Assembly (NCBI GenBank): GCA_012842745.1
Contig: DUSF01000057.1
Coordinates: 1-64,000, forward strand
Source of the DNA: Bacillus sp. (in: firmicutes)
GTDB lineage: Bacteria; Bacillota; Bacilli; Bacillales; Bacillaceae_J
Length of the DNA: 64,000 bases
Direction of reading: 5' to 3'
Shown here: positions 9,305-17,209 of the stretch, in pieces
Layout: every line of letters starts with the position of its first letter
Numbering within the stretch: position 1 is the stretch's first letter
The notes under the pieces: model-generated
The model's input: only the letters and a program-made list of their open reading frames with translations
The model's database searches: none
Told to the model about the DNA's origin: nothing
Position numbers and translations under genes: made by a program

Positions 9305-9867
9305 ATGGACAAGGATAACACAAAAACCACAATAAATGAACTACTAAAAGTAATAGATGAAAAGAAATTTGCGAAATTAGTCAATATCATTGATATTGAT
9401 AAATACGTAAAAAAGTTAACAGTTGTTTTGATCTCACTGCTAAGGAAATTGCGGATCTCTATCGGTATCGCTGGAAGATTGAAACCTTCTTTAAATAGAT
9501 GAAGCAGCACCTGAAAATCAAATCTTTTTACGGAAAAAGCGAAAATGCTGTCTACAATCAAATTTGGATTGCCCTAATAACTTACTGTTTACAAGTATTA
9601 TTGCAATTAAAATTTAACCATGAAGGTCCTCTTCTTGAGCTAAAAAGAACATTGGTTAAGAAATTATTCAAAGGATTAGACAACTTTATCCAATCACTCT
9701 TCAGAAAACCGTCTCGGACGTCCGAAGGACGTAAAAAGTATAACTGGGAAGAAGACTTCCGAGCCATTGAGCGACAATTTAATGAAGGTGAGGTGGATAA
9801 CTGTTACTACGAAACTTCATATGATCCAATGTTTCTAACTGGATGGAAGAGTAATGAAAGTAAATAA
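9305..9867 (+). pseudogene. IS4-family transposase remnant
   Basis: The N-terminal 39 or so residues (MDKDNTKTTINELLKVIDEK...) are joined out of frame near 9421 to the C-terminal part of an IS4-type DDE transposase. That part reads FDLTAKEIADLYRYRWKIETFFK, a TAG stop at 9496-9498, then MKQHLKIKSFYGKSENAVYN. The Y-x2-R-x3-E-x6-K signature of the family is complete except that its Trp codon (expected TGG) has become TAG. The middle of the gene with the first two catalytic Asp residues is missing. The protein therefore cannot be made or be active. After the stop the frame stays open for 122 codons to 9867. It indicates past transposition next to the defence locus. Confidence 0.8.
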
Positions 9868-9996
9868 TTTACATTGTGGATAAGGACTGCATTTGGGTCG
9901 TTATGTCCTTTTTTAATTCCACAGGAAAAAAATATAGACTGAATATTATGTTTTTTGTATTTATATCTAATAGTTACACTTTGACAACTCGCAAAA

Positions 9997-11580
9997 TTAT
10001 TTATGCAATGCTAATGATTCAGGATTCAATTGATCTACAACAATACTGTTAATCGCATTAATGTATGCTAATGCGCTTGCCTTCAAAATATCCGTGTCAG
10101 CAGCTTTAGCAATATATTTTGTTCCATTATGTTCAATTACAATTTTCACTTTTCCTATTGCTTCTTTGCCACGGGAAACGGAACTAATATTATATTCAAC
10201 AAGTTTTACATCAATATTTGTTACGTTTGCAATCGCTGAATATAATGCATCAATCGGCCCTGAACCTACTGCACTCGATTTCATGATTTCATCGCCTTTT
10301 ACGATTTTTACACTAGCAGAAGGAAATACCGAGTTACTAATTACTTGCAAATCGTCAAGTGCGTAAAATTGACTGCTATAGTTTTGACGATTCGGGTTAT
10401 TTTTCTCCACTTTTTCGTAGTAATCTTCCACAATGACATATAAATCATGATCATATACTTCTTTCTTGGCGTCTGCTAACTGTAAAAATATTTCAAAAAT
10501 CCGTTCAAACTCTTCTTCTGTAAAATCATGAAAGGCAAGCTTTTGAAGTGCATTTTTCACTGCGTGGCGGCCCGAACGCGCTGTTAATACTAACTCCATA
10601 TCCTCTAATCCTACATCTTCTGGATGGACAATTTCATAAGCATCTCGCGATTTTAATAGACCGTCTTGGTGGATACCTGATGAATGAGCAAATGCGTTTT
10701 CTCCTGTAATGGCTTTGTTTACTTGTACATCTAGCCCCATGAAACTGGAAACAAGACGCGATGTATTCATAATTTCTTTTGTATTAATATTCGTTGAAAC
10801 GTTATAAATAGATGAGCGCGTTTTTAATGCCATAACTACCTCTTCTAATGATGCATTGCCTGCCCGTTCGCCAATCCCATTAATCGTACATTCAACTTTA
10901 TCTGCTCCGTTCTTTATAGCTGCTAACGTATTTGCCGTCGCCAAACCTAAATCATTATGGCAATGTACACTTAAAATGACACGATCATCTAAGTTCTTCA
11001 TGCGGTCATTTAATTTATAAATCATTGCACCAAATTCTTCTGGCTCTGCATATCCAACCGTATCTGGTACGTTAATCATCGTTGCTCCAGCTTTCATTAC
11101 AGCCTCAATGGTTTTCCATAAATACTCAAAGTCTGATCGTGAAGCGTCTTCCGTTGAATACTGTACTTGAGGTAGCAACGTTTTCGCATATTTCACTGCG
11201 TCCACACCAATTTGTAAAATTTGATCTTTTGATTTACTAAATTTCTTTTCGACATGGATATCAGATGTCCCTAACACCATATGAATCATTGGATTCTCCG
11301 CATATTTCACTGCTTGATAAACTGAATCAATATCCGCTTTTACTGCACGCGCTAATGCTGTAATTATAATGTCACTTGTGTTACCAACACGCTCCGCAAC
11401 TGTTTTCACTGCTTCAAAGTCGCCTTTTGATGACGCAGGAAAACCAGCTTCTATAATATCTACGCCAAGCTTTTTTAGTTGTTGGGCAATTTCCACTTTC
11501 TCATATAAATTTAATTTTGCCCCAGGTACTTGCTCACCATCACGCAACGTTGTATCAAATACTAAAATTTTTCTTGTCAT
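9997..11580 (-). CDS. leuA: 2-isopropylmalate synthase
   Basis: A 527-residue enzyme for the first committed step of leucine synthesis: condensation of acetyl-CoA with 2-oxoisovalerate. The HMGL-like TIM barrel starts with DTTLRDGEQ (residues 9-17). It carries the metal-binding HCHNDLG (206-212), GIGERAGN (235-242) and later HSSGIHQDG. The C-terminal part from about 385 matches the LeuA allosteric dimerisation domain that binds leucine. Length fits bacterial LeuA. ATG at 11580 is preceded by GAGGGGAG. No leuB, leuC or leuD lies alongside, so this is a solitary copy, but a leucine T-box leader directly upstream supports the leucine assignment over citramalate synthase. Confidence 0.9.
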   Translation of the reverse strand: MTRKILVFDTTLRDGEQVPGAKLNLYEKVEIAQQLKKLGVDIIEAGFPASSKGDFEAVKTVAERVGNTSDIIITALARAVKADIDSVYQAVKYAENPMIHMVLGTSDIHVEKKFSKSKDQILQIGVDAVKYAKTLLPQVQYSTEDASRSDFEYLWKTIEAVMKAGATMINVPDTVGYAEPEEFGAMIYKLNDRMKNLDDRVILSVHCHNDLGLATANTLAAIKNGADKVECTINGIGERAGNASLEEVVMALKTRSSIYNVSTNINTKEIMNTSRLVSSFMGLDVQVNKAITGENAFAHSSGIHQDGLLKSRDAYEIVHPEDVGLEDMELVLTARSGRHAVKNALQKLAFHDFTEEEFERIFEIFLQLADAKKEVYDHDLYVIVEDYYEKVEKNNPNRQNYSSQFYALDDLQVISNSVFPSASVKIVKGDEIMKSSAVGSGPIDALYSAIANVTNIDVKLVEYNISSVSRGKEAIGKVKIVIEHNGTKYIAKAADTDILKASALAYINAINSIVVDQLNPESLALHK

Positions 11581-11625
11581 CTAAAAAACTCCCCTCTAAA
11601 TTTAAATATAAAAACTATTTAAAAA

Positions 11626-11907
11626 TAAAAAAACTCGCCCCTATAGAATTATTCTATAGAGACGAGATTTATCTCGCGGTACCACTCTAATTGACATACT
11701 ATTGCTACTATGCCCACTTTTCAACAGCCACCACTGTCTAGCCCATTAACGGAGGCAACCGACATCCCTTACTTCAAAGTTCAGGGAGTAGCTCACGGAC
11801 GAGTTCAAAATGCATGTCTATCGGTTCACACCAACCACCGACTCTCTGAAAGTACATTGCAATTTCTATTATTTCCGCTCAAAGCCTACTAATTTATGTT
11901 ATTTGCT
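11626..11907 (-). ncRNA. Leucine T-box leader of leuA
   Basis: On the minus strand the leader contains the T-box sequence AGAGTGGTACCGCG (11688-11675). After it comes a terminator whose two arms carry TCTATAGAATAATTCTATAG, with CTCG/CGAG flanks and a run of T. Upstream, the stem I region holds AGAGAGTCGGTGG and, after the distal loop, GAACTCGTCC. By alignment with the serS leader in this window (GAATCCATCC), the specifier codon is CTC (11803-11801), which means leucine. Uncharged tRNA-Leu would bind the specifier and T-box and stabilise the antiterminator, switching leuA on when leucine is short. The leader is a known class; the specifier reading is my inference. Confidence 0.9.
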
Positions 11908-11937
11908 ATAATAACTGGAACCAATCAATTTTGTCAA
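11908..11937 (-). promoter_or_regulatory. Promoter of the leuA T-box transcript
   Basis: TTGACA (11937-11932) and TATTAT (11913-11908) on the minus strand with an 18-base spacer, placed just before the start of the T-box structure. The -35 is perfect. Confidence 0.65.
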
Positions 11938-12065
11938 GAGTTTTTTATTTTAATATTTACTGTTTCTAAAATGTTATTACTTTATCTAGAATTCAATCCA
12001 TATCAAAAAACGAGGCTAGGACAAAAGGCATTTTATTTATAGATATTATCTTATTGCAAAAACCG

Positions 12066-12106
12066 CCTCTATTTATGATACGGTTCACCGTGGTAATTTA
12101 AGAGGC
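12066..12106. repeat. Distal attachment-site copy (rlmH 3'-end duplicate)
   Basis: Contains TTATGATACGGTTC (12073-12086), identical to the same 14 bases at the end of rlmH (14057-14070). Read on the minus strand it encodes G-E-P-Y-H-K-stop, the RlmH C-terminus. A GCCTCT/AGAGGC pair (12065-12070, 12101-12106) frames the site. With the rlmH copy it bounds a 2-kb insertion and is interpreted as the outer att site. Confidence 0.75.
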
Positions 12107-12113
12107 AAAAAGT

Positions 12114-12145
12114 GAGACGAGAGACCGAAAACTCTCGTCTTTTTG
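12114..12145. terminator. Hairpin downstream of the RhuM gene
   Basis: GACGAGAG and CTCTCGTC form an eight-base-pair stem around an eight-base loop. It is followed by TTTTT on the plus strand and, a few bases further out, by TTTTT on the minus strand. It lies directly behind the RhuM stop codon and probably ends that transcript. Confidence 0.65.
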
Positions 12146-13138
12146 CTATTGTAGGCGGTTTTTCTTTATGAATTCATCAAAGTCACTATCAACATTCTTC
12201 ACTAACCGATTTTGGTTAAACTTCTCATATTCCTGCATTGCCAATTGCTCAGCAACTTTTGCTGATACCTTCCCTGCATTTTCAAGGATTTCCCGCCCAT
12301 TGAATTGAAGGAAAGCGTTTAGCTTTTCAATCCAGTCTTTCATATACATTGGTTGATTGCGTTCAGCTTGATCCTCCGCATAATCGAGATACATGGTGAC
12401 AATACGATTTAATTGCTTCAATTCCTTCTCTGTCAAATAGTTTTTAGCAACCTTGACATCCTGCTTTCGAACTTTATCACCTTTCCAGGATGTTAACCCC
12501 ATGTTTTCCTTCGTTGCATCCGCTCTCTCAGCAATTAATTCAGACGCAGTATGCCCATGGATGGCAAAATGTAGCTTGTTTTGTACCGTTGCAAAAAACT
12601 CTTTTGACACTTCCGCTTTCCCATCATAGTCAACAGCAGTAGCATAAATGTCGGTAATTTTTAGATAAAATCTTCTCTCTGATGCCCGTATATCACGAAT
12701 ACGTTCAAGTAGTTCATCAAAGTAATCTTGTCCAAAATTACGCATTTCTTTCAGGCGGTCATCATCCATTGTAAAACCTTTAACAAGGTACTCATTTAAC
12801 CGCTCTGTAGCCCACTGACGGAACTGTGTGCCTCGGTGAGAACGAACACGGTAACCAATGGCAATAATCATTTCGAGATTATAAAAGGAAACCTCCCGCT
12901 CTACCTCTCTTTTTCCTTCCATTTGAACTATTCGGTTTTTCCGAATAGTTGCCGACTCCTGTAATTCGCCTTCTACATAGATATTTTTTATATGTTCGTT
13001 TATTGTATTGACACCTTTTTGATAAAGCTCCGCAATCGCCTTTTGTGTCATCCAAACCGTTCCATTTTCTAATCGTACATCTATTTTCGTGTTTCCTTCT
13101 TCTGTTTGATAGATAAGTATGTTTGTCTCGTTTTGCAT
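12146..13138 (-). CDS. RhuM-family protein
   Basis: A 330-residue protein matching the virulence RhuM family by its N-terminal layout (ILIYQTEEGNTKIDVRLE, then VWMTQKAIAELYQKGVNTIN) and the conserved RSHRGTQFRQWATERLNEYL block. The N-terminal part looks like a DNA-binding helix-turn-helix. The family was named from a Salmonella pathogenicity island and is common in mobile elements and near restriction or toxin genes; its molecular activity is not known. ATG at 13138 follows an AGGAGG site. Here it is the largest intact gene of the small island inserted at rlmH, which supports a horizontally acquired origin. Confidence 0.8.
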   Translation of the reverse strand: MQNETNILIYQTEEGNTKIDVRLENGTVWMTQKAIAELYQKGVNTINEHIKNIYVEGELQESATIRKNRIVQMEGKREVEREVSFYNLEMIIAIGYRVRSHRGTQFRQWATERLNEYLVKGFTMDDDRLKEMRNFGQDYFDELLERIRDIRASERRFYLKITDIYATAVDYDGKAEVSKEFFATVQNKLHFAIHGHTASELIAERADATKENMGLTSWKGDKVRKQDVKVAKNYLTEKELKQLNRIVTMYLDYAEDQAERNQPMYMKDWIEKLNAFLQFNGREILENAGKVSAKVAEQLAMQEYEKFNQNRLVKNVDSDFDEFIKKNRLQ

Positions 13139-13279
13139 ACACAGTCCTCCTAAATACCAGTATGAGTTGACTTGTCATCATGTTCATTAACTTTCAATTA
13201 TTATACCATGCCTATCAGTTATAAATGGTGTAGACATAGAAAAGAGACATTTGAACTCCAATGCCTCCATTACAGATTG

Positions 13280-13531
13280 CTATAATTTTATGTCTTTAAT
13301 TCCTGTAACCGTAAACTTGTCCATTTTAACGTTATTCGTTGCAAACGTAGGGACAATTTGATTGGTTACTTCAAAAACAATTTCCTTTACCTTACTTTTT
13401 CGTAAATTATCGCTTGTTCCTTTTGGCATAAGTCCCTCGTAACGAAACCCACCAAAATCCAATCGGAACAGAACAGGATGATTCATAACAAATGAACCTT
13501 TAAAGTTATATTCTTTTCCTTCTATTTGCAT
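13280..13531 (-). CDS. Hypothetical protein, 83 residues, in the rlmH island
   Basis: I do not recognise this protein. It is short, beta-rich and basic at the end (EGKEYNFKGSFVMNHPVLF, then KMDKFTVTGIKDIKL), with no signal peptide or membrane segment. No strong ribosome site precedes the ATG at 13531, so translation is uncertain. It could be the surviving piece of a longer gene, given the decay of neighbouring genes. It lies between the 39-residue ORF and the RhuM gene, all on the minus strand. Confidence 0.4.
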   Translation of the reverse strand: MQIEGKEYNFKGSFVMNHPVLFRLDFGGFRYEGLMPKGTSDNLRKSKVKEIVFEVTNQIVPTFATNNVKMDKFTVTGIKDIKL

Positions 13532-13544
13532 GTTAAGGCTATTC

Positions 13545-13664
13545 TCATGTGAGATGAGTTTTTAAATCCATGCTTTGACCAATATTCTCTACAAGTTGAT
13601 TAAACTCGTTCCCACAATTAATCATTGAAAGAATTACGATTGCTTTTCCATCTGCAATTGCCAT
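13545..13664 (-). CDS. Small ORF, 39 residues, coupled to the XRE regulator gene
   Basis: Begins with ATG at 13664 after AAGGGGA with an eight-base gap, inside the 3' end of the XRE regulator gene but in a different frame, and ends with TGA at 13547-13545. The product starts MAIADGKAIVILSMINCGNEF. The strong ribosome site and overlap suggest translational coupling with the regulator. No function is recognisable. Such short genes behind XRE regulators are often part of small regulatory or toxin-antitoxin-like units, which here is only a guess. Confidence 0.45.
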   Translation of the reverse strand: MAIADGKAIVILSMINCGNEFNQLVENIGQSMDLKTHLT

Positions 13665-13893
13665 TTCTATCTTCCCCTTGCTCTTGTTGTAGCACCAACT
13701 CCACTAAGGTCATTAACTCCACCTTGTAAACCTTTGATATGGCTTTCAACGTAGCCACAGTTGGATTGGCCTTTTGCCCTCTTTCTAATTTGTGGATGTA
13801 GCTTGCCATAATTCCTGTTCTACTTTCTACTTCCTGCAAACTCCATTTTTTTCTTGTCGAGTTTGGCGTAAAAAATCGAAATTTTAAGTGCAT
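13618..13893 (-). CDS. XRE-family helix-turn-helix regulator, probably 5'-truncated
   Basis: Residues about 15-60 form a clear Cro/C1-type helix-turn-helix: KKWSLQEVESRTG, ASYIHKLERGQ, ANPTVATLKAISKVYKVEL. The first dozen residues (MHLKFRFFTPNS) do not look like the usual first helix. They are encoded opposite the recombinase remnant, and the ATG at 13893 lacks a good ribosome site. The most likely reading is that a deletion joined the 5' end of this gene to the recombinase fragment near 13860, so the gene has lost its own start and promoter. If expressed it would be a DNA-binding repressor of the element. Confidence 0.6.
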   Translation of the reverse strand: MHLKFRFFTPNSTRKKWSLQEVESRTGIMASYIHKLERGQKANPTVATLKAISKVYKVELMTLVELVLQQEQGEDRNGNCRWKSNRNSFND

Positions 13894-14076
13894 TTTCCAA
13901 AATATTGCCTACACTGCCCCCTGAACAACAAAAGGATTTTCTACACTCTATTATTAATAAGATTACTGTTTATAAAGGTAATTTCCCTAGTAAAAGAAAC
14001 ATCAAAGATATTGAATTATTCTTTGATGTTTCTTCTTCACCAAACTATGTGCTTACTTATGATACGGTTCCCCCCT
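13872..14076 (+). pseudogene. C-terminal remnant of a large serine recombinase
   Basis: The plus-strand frame reads ILPTLPPEQQKDFLHSII, then NKITVYKG, then SKRNIKDIELFFDVSSS and VLTYDTV. This resembles the last 60 residues of large serine recombinases of the cassette-chromosome recombinase and integrase type, which commonly end in LTYDTV. A stop at 13869-13871 and the absence of any catalytic domain show that only the tail remains. The LTYDTV codons overlap the attachment core at rlmH, so this was probably the integrase that inserted the island. After the core the frame runs on antisense into rlmH, consistent with recombination having replaced its natural end. Family identity is from memory of the motif. 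Confidence 0.6.
14049..14073. repeat. Attachment-site copy at the rlmH 3' end
   Basis: TTATGATACGGTTC (14057-14070) encodes the end of RlmH (G-E-P-Y-H-K) on the minus strand and the recombinase tail (TYDTV) on the plus strand. It repeats exactly at 12073-12086 in the same orientation, 1,984 bases away. The RlmH 3' end is the established insertion site of SCC elements in staphylococci. Confidence 0.75.
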
Positions 14077-14532
14077 ATTTATCCGAAACACCCGATAAAT
14101 CTGCTCCACCAACACAAGCCGCATTAATTGATGCGGAAATGTCATTTTCGAAAACGACAACGCAAAATCCGCCCGCTTTTCGACTGCTTTGCTTAAGCCT
14201 AATGAACCGCCGATGATAAAAGCAATTTTACTTTTCCCGTATGTTGCTAGTTGGTCGATTTCCTTAGCCAATTCCTCAGATGAAAGCATCTTTCCTTCAA
14301 TTGCTAAAATTATGACATATGTATCATCGGAAATTTTTGCAAGTATTCGCTCGCCTTCTTTTTCCTTGACTTGCTCCATTTCAATTTCACTTAAATTTTC
14401 CGGTGCTTTTTCATCGGGTACTTCCATGATTTCTACTTTTGCATATGGCCCTAATCTTTTTAAATATTCATCAATTCCTTGCTTTAAATATTTCTCTTTT
14501 AATTTACCTACACAGAATATTGAGATATTCAC
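14053..14532 (-). CDS. rlmH: 23S rRNA pseudouridine-1915 N3-methyltransferase
   Basis: RlmH methylates pseudouridine 1915 in helix 69 of 23S rRNA using S-adenosylmethionine. The 159-residue length and the sequence [19 protein letters not shown] at the start, [11 protein letters not shown] for the SAM-binding knot and the end [13 protein letters not shown] are characteristic of this SPOUT family. A longer open frame exists upstream. The GTG at 14532 is chosen because AGGGGGA sits five bases before it and the family starts there. The last codons are intact even though an island is inserted at this end, because the attachment core restores them. It follows yyzF in the same direction. Confidence 0.95.
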   Translation of the reverse strand: MNISIFCVGKLKEKYLKQGIDEYLKRLGPYAKVEIMEVPDEKAPENLSEIEMEQVKEKEGERILAKISDDTYVIILAIEGKMLSSEELAKEIDQLATYGKSKIAFIIGGSLGLSKAVEKRADFALSFSKMTFPHQLMRLVLVEQIYRVFRINRGEPYHK

Positions 14533-14556
14533 ATTTATCCCCCTACTATATACAAG

Positions 14557-14918
14557 TTGTCCACAAAAATTATCCACATATCCACAAATGTATTCCGTAT
14601 TTTGTGGGGGAATATTAGTTCGACACAATATATACCGCGTTATTTTGACAATATTCACAAGTTGTTGATAAGTTAGCATCTACTATTTTTTCTATTTTAG
14701 GGGCCACTTCGTATTCATCGACAATGATGTCTAATGCAAGCTCTACATGATCTTCGCAGCATTTTATCATAATTTTCAACCTCACACTTTTTTATTTTGA
14801 GCGCTATTTTTACCGACAAACTATCACCCATTATTTTACACGATTTGATATAATCCACAACTTTTTAAAAATAAAAAAAGGGGCCAACTTATCCACAGTG
14901 ATAAAAAATTGTGGATGA
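14557..14918. other. DnaA-box cluster at rlmH/yyzF/htrA
   Basis: Perfect boxes TTATCCACA lie at 14570-14578 and 14889-14897. Single-mismatch boxes lie at 14557-14565 (TTGTCCACA), 14578-14586 (ATATCCACA) and 14910-14918 (TGTGGATGA), with another near 14852. The density is far above the rest of the window outside oriC. B. subtilis, as I recall, has an origin-proximal DnaA-box cluster at yydA, its rlmH gene, so a DnaA-titrating or regulatory role is plausible. Confidence 0.6.
14615..14770 (-). CDS. yyzF: CxxH/CxxC small protein (YyzF-like)
   Basis: A 51-residue protein ([20 protein letters not shown] at the start) carrying CCEDH and CEYC, which form a CxxH/CxxC pair likely to bind one zinc ion. 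A family of this size and motif is found next to rlmH in bacilli (YyzF). Its function is unknown. ATG at 14770 has GAGG upstream at good spacing. The gene sits 83 bases upstream of rlmH in the same direction and contains part of the DnaA-box cluster's surroundings. Confidence 0.75.
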   Translation of the reverse strand: MIKCCEDHVELALDIIVDEYEVAPKIEKIVDANLSTTCEYCQNNAVYIVSN

Positions 14919-14925
14919 TGGCCCC
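14873..14925 (-). terminator. Terminator of htrA / wal operon
   Basis: On the minus strand GGGGCCA and TGGCCCC pair, with an inner ATCCACA/TGTGGAT stem, followed by TTTTTTT. It is 15 bases behind the htrA stop. Its inner stem consists of DnaA-box-like sequence. Confidence 0.8.
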
Positions 14926-14939
14926 ATCATCTGTTACCT

Positions 14940-16169
14940 TTACATCGTTTTTTGTTCAACTAGCTTCATTTTTGTGTGCATGCTTTTCCCTTCACGATAA
15001 AATGTAATACTCATCTCATCACCAATTTCTTTATCTTTGTAAAGATGTTTCCGTAATTCAAGGACATCGGCAATTGGCTCACCATCTAATTCAACAATAA
15101 CGTCCAATTCCTTTATACCTGCAATAGCAGCCGGAGAATTTGGCATGACACTTACAATGAAGGCTCCTTTATCAACATTCCTTGGCAGCTTTAATGTTTG
15201 TTGCCAGTGATAGCTTGGAATTTCGTTTAGTGATCTTAGACCAGCACCCATAAATGGACGACGTACTTTACCGAACTTTTCCAAGTCATCTATAACTGGA
15301 ATCGCACTGTCAATCGGAATCGCAAGTCCTATTCCTTCAACAGCTGACTGGGCAATTTTCATCGAGTTAATTCCAATGACTTGTCCGTTAATATTAACAA
15401 GCGCTCCACCACTGTTACCAGGGTTAATGGCTGCATCTGTTTGAATGACTTCTGCTTGCCAATCAGGACTTCCATCTCCGTCCAAATCTTGTGGTATCGT
15501 TCTTTCAACACCGCTAATAATCCCCTGAGTAACAGAGCCTGAAAATTGCAATCCTAATGGGTTTCCTATCGCTAGTACAGGTTCACCAACTACTAAATGT
15601 TCTGACGTACCTATTTCCGCCACCTTTTTTACTTTTGAGCCATCAATTTGGATAACGGCTAAATCCATTAGTTTATCGCTGCCAAGAACCTTTGCAGGAA
15701 CACGTTCACCACTCGCTAAACTTACCTCAACTTCTTTTGCCCCGGCAATCACATGATTATTCGTAACAATATAGGCTTTTCCATTTTCCTTTTTATAAAT
15801 GACACCTGAGCCAGTTCCAACTTCACTAGTGTCTGACCAGAAACCTGTTTGTTGAATATTAATAACACCAACGACAGCATCAGAAACTTTATTTACAGCT
15901 TCTGTTACAGCTGAGGTGACATTTACATTAACATTTTGGGCCTGACGTAATCCTCCCTGCCGCGCCATCCCTTCAGTTCCTGTAACCTGTTCAGTGTCAG
16001 CTCCTTTTGGTGTTACATTATACGGAAGAATATTATACTCCGTTAGTGTAGGAATTGTGAAAATGACAATTAATGCACCTAAAATTGCACCAACAAATGT
16101 TGACAGAAACAAGCCGACACGATTGCCTTTCTGCCTTTTATTATTATAATCTTGATCATAATACCCCAT
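14940..16169 (-). CDS. htrC: HtrA-like membrane-anchored serine protease
   Basis: A 409-residue DegP/HtrA-type protease. It has one N-terminal membrane segment (about 17-39) after a charged cytoplasmic tail, then a trypsin-like domain with His139 (NNHVIAG), Asp169 (LMDLAVIQI) and Ser253 (NPGNSGGAL), then a C-terminal PDZ domain (about 310-400). It acts outside the membrane on misfolded or wall-associated proteins. The gene is last after the wal genes, separated from walJ by 245 bases that hold a dispersed repeat. In B. subtilis the equivalent position is taken by htrC (yyxA). The symbol rests on this synteny; the protease family is certain. Confidence 0.88.
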   Translation of the reverse strand: MGYYDQDYNNKRQKGNRVGLFLSTFVGAILGALIVIFTIPTLTEYNILPYNVTPKGADTEQVTGTEGMARQGGLRQAQNVNVNVTSAVTEAVNKVSDAVVGVINIQQTGFWSDTSEVGTGSGVIYKKENGKAYIVTNNHVIAGAKEVEVSLASGERVPAKVLGSDKLMDLAVIQIDGSKVKKVAEIGTSEHLVVGEPVLAIGNPLGLQFSGSVTQGIISGVERTIPQDLDGDGSPDWQAEVIQTDAAINPGNSGGALVNINGQVIGINSMKIAQSAVEGIGLAIPIDSAIPVIDDLEKFGKVRRPFMGAGLRSLNEIPSYHWQQTLKLPRNVDKGAFIVSVMPNSPAAIAGIKELDVIVELDGEPIADVLELRKHLYKDKEIGDEMSITFYREGKSMHTKMKLVEQKTM

Positions 16170-16260
16170 TAATGATTCACCAATCCTTTCACTGATGAAT
16201 GATATTTCTAGGTTGTCTAATTTTCTTGCTGCTACTCATATATTTAGCATATAAAATTTC

Positions 16261-16414
16261 GCTTTTCCTTGTCTAGCTACAGCATCCAGCGACTCGTAAA
16301 CTTCGCTCATCTCCCTACGATAAGTCAACATCGACTCACTTCTTTCGTCGTGTTTCCTTTATCTCAGTCGATGCGCTCCAGTTTATACGTCGCTAGACGG
16401 GTGCTTCCGCTTTT
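16261..16414. repeat. Dispersed repeat of about 155 bp, copy 1
   Basis: Closely similar to 45546-45710 in the same orientation. Shared landmarks are CCAGCGACTCG, CTCCCTACGATAAGTCAACA, TCGTGTTTCCTTTATCTCAGTCG, GCTCCAGTTT, CGTCGCT and GGGTGCTTCCGCTTTTC. It contains internal inverted segments (CAGCGAC and GTCGCT) and lies between walJ and htrA; its right end supplies the walJ stop codon. Origin unknown; it may be a non-autonomous mobile sequence. Confidence 0.8.
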
Positions 16415-17209
16415 CTAGACGACCGCAAGCTTTGTTGGCACTTTCGGATCTGTATCATAAATTTTGAAAGCCTCGCCAACAGCAAAGTCTTTTTCCTTTA
16501 ATGTTTGCGAGACAGCCATTCTTGCCAAATCTTTAATATTATTATCTTTACTTAAATGAGCTAAATAAATACGCTTTGTTTTATCACCGATGCAATCGGC
16601 TAATGCTAAGCCGGCATCCTCATTACATACATGACCAACGTCACTAAGGATGCGGCGCTTTACATTCCAAGGATACGGGCCCATTCTTAACATTTCGACA
16701 TCATGATTTGCTTCAAAAATAAATACATCAGAATTACGAATCGTTCCTTTAATGCGGTCACTGACATAGCCTAAATCGGTTACTAATGTTACTTTTTTTC
16801 CACCACTATGAAAACAATAAAACATCGGCTCAGCAGCATCATGTGATACGCCGAACGACTCGACATCAATATCGGAAAATGTTTGAACAGCCCCCGCATC
16901 AAATATGAACTTTTGTTCTGTAGGGATGTTTCCAATAAGCCCTTCCATCGCCTCCCATGTCTTTTTATTTGCATAAATCGGCAGCTCGTATCTTCTTGCC
17001 AAAATCCCTAAGCCTTTAATATGGTCGCTATGCTCATGAGTTACTAATAAACCATCTAATTCCTTAGGGTCCAAGTTCACTGATTCCATTAGCTGCTCCA
17101 TCTGCTTCCCACTAAAGCCTGCATCAACTAAAAGTTTTGCTTTATTTGTTCCAATATAAAAAGCGTTCCCCGTACTGCCGCTTGCTAGTACACTAAAATG
17201 CAAACCCAT
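16415..17209 (-). CDS. walJ: WalJ/YycJ metallo-beta-lactamase-fold hydrolase
   Basis: A 264-residue protein of the metallo-beta-lactamase superfamily with the metal motif [10 protein letters not shown] near residue 60 and a start [19 protein letters not shown] typical of YycJ. In bacilli it belongs to the WalRK regulon operon and has been linked to coordinating cell division with DNA replication and to 5'-exonuclease activity. The start ATG at 17209 lies 9 bases after GGAG and overlaps the end of walI by 17 bases. The stop codon TAG falls at the edge of a dispersed repeat, so the original C-terminus may have been altered by its insertion. Confidence 0.92.
   Translation of the reverse strand: MGLHFSVLASGSTGNAFYIGTNKAKLLVDAGFSGKQMEQLMESVNLDPKELDGLLVTHEHSDHIKGLGILARRYELPIYANKKTWEAMEGLIGNIPTEQKFIFDAGAVQTFSDIDVESFGVSHDAAEPMFYCFHSGGKKVTLVTDLGYVSDRIKGTIRNSDVFIFEANHDVEMLRMGPYPWNVKRRILSDVGHVCNEDAGLALADCIGDKTKRIYLAHLSKDNNIKDLARMAVSQTLKEKDFAVGEAFKIYDTDPKVPTKLAVV

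Noticed and set aside
9875-9883. Perfect DnaA box TGTGGATAA behind the IS remnant
   Set aside because: It is isolated, with no neighbouring boxes, and expected by chance at this base composition.
8812-9960. Terminal inverted repeats or target duplications of the IS4 remnant
   Set aside because: Short CCAAAT/ATTTGG likenesses exist on both sides, but no repeat long enough to define the ends was found.
13943-14042. Long antisense open frames over the rlmH end as real genes
   Set aside because: Only the recombinase-like part is meaningful; the continuation past the att core is the complement of rlmH.
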